Source: Gibbula magus (lineage: Eukaryota; Mollusca; Gastropoda; Trochida; Trochidae). Taken from it: DNA of 64,000 nucleotides. Under the pieces are notes generated by a model that was not told the origin of the DNA, searched no databases, and saw only the letters and a list, made by a program, of their open reading frames with translations. The position numbers and the translations under genes are program-made. This document shows, in pieces, positions 48,170 to 58,716 of this stretch. Location: the NCBI GenBank assembly GCA_936450465.1, contig OW388303.1, positions 4,775,193 through 4,839,192 on the forward strand. Reading direction: 5' to 3'. How positions within the stretch are numbered: the first letter of the stretch is position 1; each line of letters opens with the position of its first letter.

Positions 48170-48440
48170 AATTGTATTTGGATGGACATAGTAATATTTT
48201 TAAATATATTTACAACGTAATGTATGATACGACGGGCAAATGACAAGGAAATGATATTCATCTTCAAATTGATTTAAATCACAAAGTTTACATATTCTGT
48301 CTTCCTTTTTTACATTTTTGCATCTACCGCTTTCGATGTATAGGTCGTGATACGAACATCTAATCGTGCCAATGAATGTCTGAATTTTTTTATGTTAACA
48401 CATGATAAATATAATTCATCGATTAGATCATTTTTAAACA
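48170..48440 (-). pseudogene. Non-LTR retrotransposon C-terminal knuckle fragment
   Basis: One minus-strand frame reads GTIRCSYHDLYIESGRC, then RICKLCDLNQFEDEYHFLVIC, the C-x2-C-x10-H-x4-C knuckle of LINE ORF2 ends. A different element copy from the adjacent 48701-49543 fragment. Confidence 0.65.
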
Positions 48441-48700
48441 TTGAATAATAAAAACATTTGCTAGATAACGAAATTTGTTCACTCCATGTTTGAAGATAGA
48501 TATATTTAAGTCTTGTAGTTAATGACTGAATGAACATAACACGTGTAGTGTATATAAAACGGGTACAGTGACAGTTTGAAACATAAAAAAATATATACAA
48601 ACTCAAGGCCAATGAGACACACAAAACGATGAATATACTAGTTATAACATTAAAATACAAATATATCACACATTTTGGAGAACTAGAAAGATATATTTGA

Positions 48701-49543
48701 TCATTGAGATGATAGCTTACCTTTAAACATACAACTAACTAAAGCGGTCAGTGGATGAACAATGTTTACCATTTGTAGAAGGAATACAGCTTTTTCAATA
48801 TCTGAAAACTGGGTAAAATTTGGGTTAAAGATACTAACTGTTTTAAATAGGTCATATCTGAGATCTGCATAATAAGGACAATTAATCAAGAAATGAATTT
48901 CGTCTTCGACAGGCTGACGACTACAGTGACGGCATATCCTAGCTACAAGTGGCGTTTCAGGACGAGAATATCTACCACGTTCTATTTCTAATGAAAGTGT
49001 ACCACAACGTAATTTACCTAGAACACTACGATGCCATCTAGGCAATATATATGTTACATATGGTTCTGGGATAACAGTGTTCTTAAATAGTCTATATGTT
49101 CGTAACTTATTACCGTTGGGGATTCCCTGGTCATTCCACAGTTCATGTAGCCACTCCTGATGATCTGAGAGCTGTAAATGCTCGATTGATGAATTTAGTT
49201 CACAACTAGATATATGTAGCAAATCTATGACCGGGAGATGCAGCGAGTGTAATAAATCAAACACCAAGTTATCCCATGATTTGGCTAGACTCCGTGACCA
49301 ACTACTAATAACAGAAGGCAATCTACCAGGAGCCATACGGTGCAGCCTTTTCCAAACTCGTAGTATTTCTAGCCTCTGTTTTGACAAATTACTGACCCAT
49401 CCCATATCACCCCTTACTGCCAAATTTGGGGTTTTATTACTTACTCCAATAAAGAAACGACAAGCACGATTTTTTACTGCACTTACGCAACTAAAATGTC
49501 TAGTTCCCCAGAGAGCTACGCCGTATGACACAATAGGTTGCAC
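48701..49543 (-). pseudogene. Non-LTR retrotransposon ORF2, C-terminal 280 codons
   Basis: The uninterrupted frame starts MQPIVSYGVALWG, passes ACRFFIGVSNKTPNLAVRGD and SVLGKLRCGTLSLEIERGRY, and ends with the knuckle RICRHC...VEDEIHFLINC. This is the post-catalytic C-terminal domain. The reverse-transcriptase palm motifs (such as FADD) and the endonuclease are absent, so it is a 5'-truncated insertion. It is the best-preserved LINE piece here and probably the youngest. The clade cannot be fixed without the catalytic domain. Confidence 0.8.
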
Positions 49544-50979
49544 TAAGTTATTGTATAATGCATTCTAAACACTGTAAGCCATACCACCCACAGATTCATA
49601 ACAGCTGTCATCAACAAACAGGTAATTGGCATGTTAAAAGTTAGCATCCATCACCAACAACCGTTTAAGTGACATGTTTAAACAGGGACCTTATATACAA
49701 GGTCCCTTGTTTCAATAAAGACTTCATTTAATAAGACACGAACAGTTACGAATACACTACGTATTTCCACGATATCACGTTTCATTTACGAATAGTTTAC
49801 GATATAGCATGACAATTCGTTGAATAATCGTACTTGTTTCGTCTGTAAGTCCGACATTCGTAAATTATTCGTAGATGATTTATGAGTATTTCGGGATGAG
49901 ACCACCACAATTATCAACCGAGAATTTCCAAGAACTGTTTGCGAAGTTGTTCGGACTACACGATTTAATCACGAATAGTTGACATGTACGAGGCATCTAC
50001 GATACTGTAATTCTTAGATGATTCGTGAAAAGGTTTTAACAAACAAAACATTGTCACGAATGCCACGAATTGGAGGAATGTTGCCGAATAAACTAGAAAT
50101 TGTTTGCAGAGTTTAAGATTAATTCCGAGTTCTCTATGAATGCCTTCGAATGTGCAACATTTCCCTTTCGTGATGATTCGGGATAATTCAAGTCGGGTCG
50201 TATTGTATTCTAAGACGTCATTTAAATTATTTCTGTATATTTTTTTCCAAAACTCAAAACTTCATTGTTATAATGTCAACTATTCCCACACATTTTCTGA
50301 AGTTATTTCTATGGATGAGTATTACTTTCAATTCCTTGGTTAATATTACAACGTTTCTATACGGTATCATACATACGAGATTTGTATATCTCAACTTAGT
50401 TTGCGAATAGAAACTGTAGCCCATACATTTAATACTATTTTGCAATTTCAGAGCATTCTTAGCCCAGCTAGGGAAATACAGTTACATTATACATCGCATG
50501 TCCACTGTTCAACAAGTAGATACATCATGATAACATAGAATCTGCATGATATCCTGTTCAAGATCACATCAGATTCATCACGCCATGTATTGACATGCAA
50601 GCTTCTGCAACTGTGTGGGTTTACAGAGATCCAAAGTGTTATTGTCCAAAGGGGAAGAGGTTATCGAAATTTTGTAACTGTTAGGCTATAAAAACTAAAT
50701 GTGTCTTTAGGTATCTATCGTACCTCACATCATTAGAGTATTCGCCGGTTCATGTGAGTAGGATACTTTACTGACAGAACTTTCTTATGTCATGTAATAC
50801 AAACTTAAAATATGTACATTAGAGATTCCTACTCTTTAATTAAGCTACACTTCACCATCTAAATGGCATGTATTTCAAATGCATTCAGCCTTGGGAGCTG
50901 TGCCACTTTACATCTGCCATCTATCTTTTGAATGTAAAAATAGCTTTACTATACCGGTTGTTGGACAAATACGATTTCA

Positions 50980-51050
50980 CGGATGCCAAATGGTTAAGCT
51001 GTTGGTACACTCTCTGTTGTTGGTTCGAATCCCGCAAGCGACTCGTCCCG
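50980..51050 (+). repeat. tRNA-related SINE head
   Basis: TGGTTAAGCTG fits an RNA polymerase III A box and GGTTCGAATCCCGC a B box 24 bases later. The spacing is too short for a complete tRNA with an anticodon arm. Confidence 0.5.
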
Positions 51051-51410
51051 ACAAAGCTAATGAATTTATTACTATTGCATATAACAATGCTATTTCAAAT
51101 AATGTCTTCTTTCAAATCACCAGCGAATTGTACGTGATCGATCAACAACACATACTAGACTGTTGTGACACTATTAATTTTATAAATATAAAGCTTTTTT
51201 AAATTACAAATCTCTTGAGCTAGATCGTACTCTAAAACTGAATAGTTTAGGTCTTTAGTCATCAGTCAAAGAATTCTTCGACGTCGTTTTTATTTTATTT
51301 ATTTTTATTTAATTTTAAATTTAAAAAATCTTCAAAAATTAATTTGGATGAATCACAACTGTTCATCGACATATAAGAAATATTCTATGTGAAAATCAAT
51401 AAATGTGCCT

Positions 51411-51510
51411 CATTTTGTGTACATTTACAACATCTTAAACATGGTAGGGGTCGTGTTGGTGCACATTTACAACATCTTAAACATGGTAGGGGTCGTGTTG
51501 GTGTACATTT
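51411..51510. repeat. 42-bp tandem duplication
   Basis: About 2.3 copies of a 42-bp unit (ACATTTACAACATCTTAAAC and following). Confidence 0.9.
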
Positions 51511-52557
51511 CATTTCTTATCCCTAGCTGTCTACATTAAACAAAGATATTTTAACTAAAAAAAAAATATTCACCAATTAATTCATTCAAACAACTGCAGA
51601 TAAGTGGTGTTGTATCATGCCATAATCAAAATGAATTTCATTTCTTTTAAATATTGAATAAATCACAACCAAATGAGATGTGTACTTTCTTTTGCCTGGC
51701 AGTTTATTTTACAGAAATGTTTAAACATAATAATTATAAGTCATTATTTTTGGTGTTTTTCTTAAATATTTAAACAAAGGAGCAATGTATTGCAAATTTG
51801 CAACTCTGATTTCAGACTCACATGAGAGTACAGGGTATTATGTTAAATGTTCATCCATTGTGCTGTTGGGAGTCAAATACGCCAAACGTTATAAATGGTG
51901 TTATTTTATCGAGAAATACTGACTCTTGCTGTAAAATACCATTTTGATGATAGTCGTGTATCGTGATAGTCAGTATCGTGATAGTCGTGTATCGTGATAG
52001 TCAGCATCGTAACGATATAAAGGTGTAAATAGTTATTTTTGATCGAACACCTGCGATTGACGACCGTCAATTATTCAAACATAATTTTTAAAACTTATTT
52101 ACAATAGACAAAAAGACAAATTTGGTTTGCTAATGTCTTATAACTAATGTGCATGTACATGGGACGTGTAGTTTCGGTTTCAACACATGTATACTGATTT
52201 TATTCATTATTAATTGGAGTAATTATGATATATTTGGTCATTGGGGATGAATATGCACGTATTAAAGCCCCAAAATTTTTTGTGAAACACAATGGATGCA
52301 TCTTTAATTCAGAAATATGTTTTATCAATGTGTCAATTATGTTGTCGTAGATTTTCTCGACATTTTTAATAGCGTTTTTACTAACACACATACAACCTGT
52401 TAAACATTTGTTCTTAATATCGCACGTATTTATTTAACAATGATGGGTATGTAATTTCCCCATACATGTCTAATTTAATTTCAGATTTCAAAATGACAAT
52501 GATCTCATGCAGTTTACAGTTGTCATGTTGCTATTCTTTTGACAGACCGAACACAAC

Positions 52558-55500
52558 ATGATGCTGTTTCCTGGTCTGCTACTGTTGTCCGTTTTCCTAC
52601 ACTGTTCAGGACTTGACATGTGTTCAGTCTGCAGTCACTTCCCCCTGGAAGCTGAACAATGTCCAATGCACATTCAGCGCTTCATCAGGTCGCTAGGTCA
52701 CATGAAGTACAAACTTCATCGGGATCTTCGCTACGTCACAAGTCAAGTAATCATAGTTTCATGTTTGCATCATGATCTCACCACGTTATAATAATTGCCG
52801 GTTCAACTAATGCAATTTTAAAACTTAAAAGACGTTCTTTTTTACTGTTTTTTTGTTGGCATATGTTCATACTTCTGTGAAGTAAAACTAGAGCCAAACG
52901 AATATTTATATATAGATATACGAAACGTTTCTCAATTACACTTGACTCTAACTTGATAGATTAAACTTATATAAAAATCTGATTAAATCCAAATGTCCAA
53001 ATATTACAAGAATATACACTCATGGCAAAAATGGTTGTCACCCCCTAATATTTAATTAAATTGGAGTTTATATCACATTGTATGCATGGCAATGTTGGTT
53101 TTCCATGGAAATGTCATTACAGGCATGAAGTTACATTAACTCACACTTTACAATGAACAGATTCAGCGGTTTCATGTAGACCACGTGCATTTCATTGAAA
53201 TGATTGAAATTTGTCTCCTTAGGTTTGTCATTTCCATCGATTACTATAGACCTCTTTCATAAGATACAGCTTCACGACTATAGTTTCTGAAAAGCATAGA
53301 CCATGCCTGGTCCCACTCCACCAGGAATCAGACATGAAATCATTGGCATGAGTCGTGGTGGCGCTTCGAATCGTGTCATTGCTGCAGCATGTAACGTCAG
53401 TGTTAGAACTGTTCAAAGGATTAAAAGACTGCACGCCATACAGGGAAATGTTGTTCCGAATAAGTCTTCAGGCCGTCCCAAGAAAACTACGGTTCGTCAG
53501 GATAGAATTCTTCTTCGTTTGACCCGACGTCATAGACGTCTTTCGTCTTTGACTCTTGCACAGAGATGGGGGGCTCATATTAATACGCCCATTTGCCGGA
53601 GAACTGTAGTGAACAGGTTGCTCCAGCATGGATATAAGGCAAGAAGACCTGCCATCAAACCATTCTGGACACTGGTCCACCGCAGGGCACGGCTTGCTTG
53701 GGCGCAGCAGCACCGCAGAATCCAACTTGGACATTGGCGTCACGTCATATTTACTGATGAGTCTCGTTTCCTACTGCATAAGGTGGACAGGAGAATGAGA
53801 GTGCGACGTTTACGTGGGGAAAGGTTCAATGACGACTGTCTGCAGCATCAGGTTGCCCACGGTGGCGGTTCTGTACACGTATGGGCAGGAATACACCATA
53901 ACGGTAAAACGGATCTTGTCGTCCTTCAAGGAAACGTCAACCAGAGGTCGTACAGACGTCTTCTTGAAACCGTTTGCCTCCCACATGCAAGAAGAGTGTA
54001 TGGCAACAACTTCCTGTTGCAGGACGATAATGCACCAGCCCATCGTGCACGTACAGTGAACGCTTTCATTCAGGCACAAGGAGTAACAAGATTGCCCTGG
54101 CCTTCAAAAAGTCCGGATATGAATCCGATAGAACATGCTTGGGATCAGCTTGACCGTGCAATTAGAAGACTGGACCCTGCTCCTGCAAATTTACAGCAAT
54201 TGCGGGCTGCTCTTGTGAATGAATGGAACAATTTGGCTGTTGCAAACATCAACACACTGATAGACAGTATGCCTGCCCGAATTATCGCCCTTGAAAATTC
54301 CAGAGGCGGTGCTACCCGATATTAGGCTTGTAAATATACTCATACATGACTGCAGAATGAAATAAAACCGACAATTGAACTTGAAAATGTAATTTGTTTT
54401 ATTGATACCCATCCAATTGATACTATATGGATACTGTAAAAAATTGCCCTTTTTCACAGGGACCATACATATCCTGATAGAATTTCTTAAATTGGCCAGC
54501 ACAAGACCAAAATACAAGCTGGTATGTTTTACGAATGTTTTTCCCAATCACACAAATCATTCTGACAGTTATTGCATGTTTGATTATTTGTCCACACTCA
54601 GTTAAACTTGACGTAGCGTTCTCAGTCTGGGGGTGACAACCATTTTTGCCATGAGTGTATATGTATCAGAAGGTCATAGCACCTTTATTTTACCCTAAAT
54701 GTGGTACATGTCTAGAAACTGGTATGCATGCATCGCCGATCATCTGAGATTAAAAGGGGCAGTAGCACGTTTTTTGACTTATTGATTATCCGTAGTGGTA
54801 ATAACGGTGTTGTGTATTAAGCAAAAAGTGCATGGCGGCCATTTTATTGTGAACACATTTTATTATTTCGAACTACAAAAAGTATTCCCAAGGCTTTACT
54901 GAGCCATGTACACACATTCTTTAACTTGATTTTCCGAAGAGATAAGGGTGTTTTACTATTAGTGACATTATTTTTCAAATACATTTCACTGACTTATTTC
55001 AGCGACGAAACGTGCTACTGTCCCTTTAAAGTTATGATACTTTCCCAATGTCACCTTTTGAACTTTAAGGAAATCTCGTATTCAAATTTCCCGTCCTTGG
55101 TTTGTGGCAGTGTCAGCGAATAAACTGCTTTCATTTGTTGATTAGCCCTGAGACTTTTTAAAAAAAAACCTTGGAACCAGCTTATATGTCATTCCAACTG
55201 ATCGTTCAAAGGATTGTTTTCTTCAATTCACTTCAAAACTATTTTATGTTACTCCTTTATGACAGTATGAAGAATCTAGTGAACAGACAAATAGCATTGG
55301 TGATCATTCTTCATTATCATATCACTACATGCCACATAATTTCTGAAATATTTCTTGTCATTTCTCAAGGTTTATTATGTTACTGAATACCAACATCTAG
55401 ATTCAAAATGTCATATTGTGAGAGCAAAGGATGTCATCGAAACAGTTTCTCCTTCACTTTAACAATCGCCGATATATTGAATATACTTCGTTAAATTTTA

Positions 55501-57466
55501 GTTAAATAGACCAATTGCTTTCATAACCAAAATCATGTTATTCTGGGTTTATTTTCAGAGACCTGCCATACTCATAGAGCGATCTAATGCAACTTCAATA
55601 TTCGCCTGTTATAGCGACGACATGGTAAGTTGTGAGAATAATTTTGGATTTAATGTTTACTTATCATCAAGTTAATTTGGAAACAATTTTCAGTTTTCTG
55701 CATGGGATTGCCATTAATATCTCTTTACACGCTTCATCATATTATCTGTACATAGACATACACAATCGGTATCTACTGGTACGACGGGAGAAAGGATAGA
55801 GGTTAGAAGAAAGAATAGAGGTTAGAAGAAATGAAACGTTGTTAAATGTACCATTTAGAATTCCACCCAAAGTATAAAAAAAAAACAGATAACTGCTCCC
55901 TGCTTCAGAGAATAAGTCATCTCAATGGACCCCTTGTTTTATTTCGTTTTCCATGGACCGACTTCTTGCATATGTGTAACGGCAGTTAAGGAAATCTGTC
56001 TCTATCATTTACTTTCAAACTGTTCCACTATGTTCACTGTGTGTATATAAGAGCGTAATGCATACGATATTTAATCAGGTAGTGGTATTGTTTGTCCTTG
56101 TCAGAGGGTTCATTTTTCCAAGTGTATATGCTCTCTTGAAAATTAAGGTTTTCCACTGACTTCATTCCTGTAGATTCATTACATTCAATTTGACAAAAGG
56201 TCATTTTAAAAAATTTACTGAGGTTAAATGAATTATTTGAATATAATAATCACCATTTAAGGGATTTAGTGTCCATTCACACTAAATCCTGCAGGAGAAG
56301 CAGTCAGGTATTTGTAAGGTAGACTAGTGCATCAATATCTGTTCTCCACGTATGTCTGCCAACTCAGTGTAGTGGTTCAGTGATCCCGACGAATCGTTTA
56401 GCAACAGGGAGTAATACCCACAAAAACACGATACCTTTGAAATGTTTCCGTGTTTGGAACTTGATCTCCAGGATTTAAGCCTCATTGTTCACCGTTTAAA
56501 CGTTTTTTGGCTTTCCCATTCATGACAGAATCATTGACAGAAATGTTGGGTATTGGACCGTGGCTTCATAGCTTCCTGATCAGGGTTGGGTGTGTGGTTT
56601 GTTTTGTATTTAGAAATAACATACCAGATCAGGGTTGGAGTTGCGGTTCAAGGTGTGAATATTCTGATATCTATGCAGCAGGTCGTTAAGTACTCATTGT
56701 GTTCGCTTGAAAACAACATGTACAGTACTTGAACATGTTCCTGCGTTTAGCTACATACTAATTTGTCGTGATTCATTTTTGACGTTTTCGAAATAAATAC
56801 AAAACATGAAAACAAATTAGAAATAGATGAAAACAAAAACTATCATTATTTATATTTTTTAAAAATATTCAAAAGATTTGTACATTTATTTAGTTAATGT
56901 GTTTTCTTTCATTATAGAAGTATCTGGTGTTAGTGTTACTACAAGAAATATTTGAGTTGTCAAACATCTTAAAGAAAAAGATAACATTAGAATATAGTTA
57001 TAGTATAGTTCTAAAATCAGTCAAAAGTGTAAATAACGAGTACGTTTAAAATCTAGTCTAATATCCATCAAGTATCGAGTCTCAGATTCTGTTCAGCTAT
57101 CAATTACACTTTCACAAAATTTACCTTTCATAAATAATGTTCATATTCCAGTTAAGCGACATGATGATATCGTTCAGAGCTCTAACTGAATTGGCCACCA
57201 ATCTGAGCATGGCGAACTCTCCACCACACAGCAGTGTGTACTCCTACAATCACTTCATCAGTCGGTCTCTCTGTCAACTGAACCAGGTCTTCAGGGGGAT
57301 GAACTACCCACTACCAGAGTCTGTGTGTCGAGTCCCAACTCCAGATTCACTGGAGATCTTTCAAACAAACATCGATCTAGATTCCTTCATTGTCTCTACA
57401 CTTCACCGAGGGAAAGCGTTGATGGAAGATATCAAGATGCACTTTGAAGACGTGTATAGTTTGTGA
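52558..57466 (+). CDS. Gene F: secreted helical cytokine-like protein, 189 aa
   Basis: Coding exons: 52558-52746, 55559-55624 and 57152-57466, with phase 0 introns between them. The ATG lies inside the exon starting at 52546. An in-frame TGA immediately precedes the acceptor, so upstream exon(s) are probably non-coding; no matching ATG-plus-one-base exon was found. Residues 1-18 form a signal peptide (MMLFPGLLLLSVFLHCSG). CSVC lies at 22-25, followed by a helix-like IQRFIRSLGHMKYKLHRDLR. The short exon carries sequon NAT. The last exon: MMISFRALTELATNLSMAN helix, SLCQLNQVFRGMNYPLPESV (C126), and a last helix ending LMEDIKMHFEDV. The second CxxC of C-E is reduced to one cysteine (C144). Intron 2 carries the Tc1-like transposon. 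The donor at 52747 (GTAATC) is weaker than in the other genes. Confidence 0.8.
53017..54657 (+). mobile_element. Apparently intact Tc1-like transposon in intron 2 of gene F
   Basis: Length 1641 bp. Terminal inverted repeats are 29 bases with no mismatch, beginning CACTCATGGCAAAAATGG. TA is present at both borders (53015-53016 and 54658-54659). It holds one uninterrupted transposase ORF in gene F's orientation. Perfect ends plus an open frame suggest recent insertion. Confidence 0.92.
53303..54325 (+). CDS. Tc1-like DD34E transposase, 340 aa
   Basis: Cut-and-paste transposase for the surrounding element. N-terminal helix-turn-helix region (about 10-60: RHEIIGMSRGGASNRVIAAA, then VSVRTVQRIKR), a GRP-type linker (SSGRPKK), and a second DNA-binding segment. 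The catalytic core follows with D in IFTDESRF, D in QDDNAPAHRA, and E in MNPIEHAWD, exactly 34 residues after the second D, the Tc1 spacing. About 340 residues is full length for the family. No stop or frameshift interrupts it, so it may be active; the host intron should splice it out of gene F. Confidence 0.93.
   Translation: MPGPTPPGIRHEIIGMSRGGASNRVIAAACNVSVRTVQRIKRLHAIQGNVVPNKSSGRPKKTTVRQDRILLRLTRRHRRLSSLTLAQRWGAHINTPICRRTVVNRLLQHGYKARRPAIKPFWTLVHRRARLAWAQQHRRIQLGHWRHVIFTDESRFLLHKVDRRMRVRRLRGERFNDDCLQHQVAHGGGSVHVWAGIHHNGKTDLVVLQGNVNQRSYRRLLETVCLPHARRVYGNNFLLQDDNAPAHRARTVNAFIQAQGVTRLPWPSKSPDMNPIEHAWDQLDRAIRRLDPAPANLQQLRAALVNEWNNLAVANINTLIDSMPARIIALENSRGGATRY
54750..55029 (+). mobile_element. 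TTAA-flanked repeat R1, copy 3, in intron 2 of gene F
   Basis: TTAAAAGGGGCAGTAGCACG at the left and CGTGCTACTGTCCCTTTAA at the right. It lacks the nested insertion of copy 1 and so defines that insertion point. Confidence 0.75.
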
Positions 57467-57489
57467 TCAGCTTAATTATGGTCCTAGTC

Positions 57490-58245
57490 GAGCCACCGGC
57501 TGTGTCGAATCCCAAACCCAGGAACCATCGAGATCCTTCAAACCAACACCTGGTTGGAGAATTAATATATCTACATTTCATCTTGTGAAATCATTGATAG
57601 TATGTAACATGTTAAGGAACACTTGAAGTGTACGACTTTCTGTTATGATTGTTTCTAGGCGTTCGTGTGTGATCATCGATATCCTTCAAACTAATACTAA
57701 TACTAATAAAACTTGGAAAATTATTGTATCTACATTATTTTCATCTGATGAAATCATTTATGTAAGATGTAAAGCAACACTTAGAGCACGGCTATGGGTT
57801 GTGATGAGTTTGTCGATCTTAACAATCTTTCAACCAACACCACTTTAATTATAGTCACATTGTCATGTGGAATATCATAATGATTGAATACAAGTTTTTA
57901 AGGGACATTTAGAAGTGGAATACATAAGAACTAAAGATTTTCTGGGTAAAATGTTATCTATAGTTTGTGTAGATAGACGATGTTTCGGGGTAAATGCTTA
58001 CTCCTTCATCAGGTGGACCGTGTGAAGCAGTAAGCATCAAGTTCGAAACGTCGTGTATCTACGCAGTATAAATTGTTATCCAGATATAGTGTGTTCTAAT
58101 CATTGAATACATTTGAGAACACTTTTAAGTTGGTCATGAAATATGATTATTAACATCTTCAATCCGATATCTAAGTCTCTGTTTAAAATCCCAACATCGA
58201 GGATCCCTCAAACCACCGACACCTAGCTGCGATGTAGCTTGTCTC
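57490..58245 (+). repeat. Decayed copies of part of the gene F last exon
   Basis: Starting 24 bases after the stop, sequence similar to 57320-57416 recurs near 57495-57593, 57655-57770, 57795-57845 and 58180-58245. Shared words include TGTGTCGAATCCCAA, GAGATCCTTCAAACCAACA and ATCTACATTTCATC. The frames are broken. This part of the exon encodes the loop before the last helix and the start of that helix. Confidence 0.55.
57705..57710 (+). terminator. Candidate polyadenylation signal, gene F
   Basis: AATAAA about 240 bases past the stop, within the decayed exon copies. Confidence 0.3.
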
Positions 58246-58405
58246 CAATCTTCAATGGGGAATATTGTTGATGAGAATGAGACATATTATTATGTAAGAA
58301 CATTTTCCAGCAATCTGATTGGTCGAGAGGCGATCACGTGACCGTCGACAGAAAATTTACTATAGGCTCCAGCCAGAGTTCGACCAAAAGCCGTATTTAT
58401 TTTAG

Positions 58406-58477
58406 TGACGTCAAACGATCGTTGCATGACGTCAAACGATTGTTGCATGACGTCATGCTATTGTTATCATGACGTCA
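58406..58477. repeat. TGACGTCA (CRE-like) 21-bp array
   Basis: TGACGTCA at 58406, 58427, 58448 and 58470, spaced 21, 21 and 22 bases, inside GTTGCATGACGTCAAACGAT units. Confidence 0.8.
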
Positions 58478-58565
58478 ATTGACCGTAGACCTGACTGTTC
58501 AAACCAAATTATATTTTGGCTGTATGTTATTGTTTTCCTTACGTTTCTGTATTAAATACATAATA

Positions 58566-58716
58566 AAACAATTATGGACTGGTGAATTCGGTCAATATAT
58601 GTTTTTATGGACCTGAGAAAACAATATTGACCTTGAATTTCGTCCTTGGTCAATATTGTTTTCTCGGGCCATAAAAACAGGCATCGACCTCATCACCAGT
58701 CCATAATTGTATAATA
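58566..58716. repeat. Foldback repeat
   Basis: Arms AATTATGGACTGGTGA and GAAAACAATATTGACC recur inverted, with a short centre around 58640. Confidence 0.85.

Noticed and set aside
48310..48669. Hydrophobic 119-codon ORF suggestive of a membrane protein
   Set aside because: It is AT-rich, and its 3' part overlaps a LINE knuckle fragment in another frame; no splice or promoter context.
53814..54059. Overlapping ORFs on both strands within the transposon
   Set aside because: Shadows of the 340-residue transposase, without motifs of their own.
14024..57466. Family as IL-17, interferon or venom/toxin peptides
   Set aside because: No cystine-knot pattern of IL-17; intron-bearing genes with four helix-like segments differ from short cysteine-rich toxins. 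Interferon-like (class II) helical cytokines cannot be fully excluded, but the loop motifs and phase 1 tiny first exon fit class I better.
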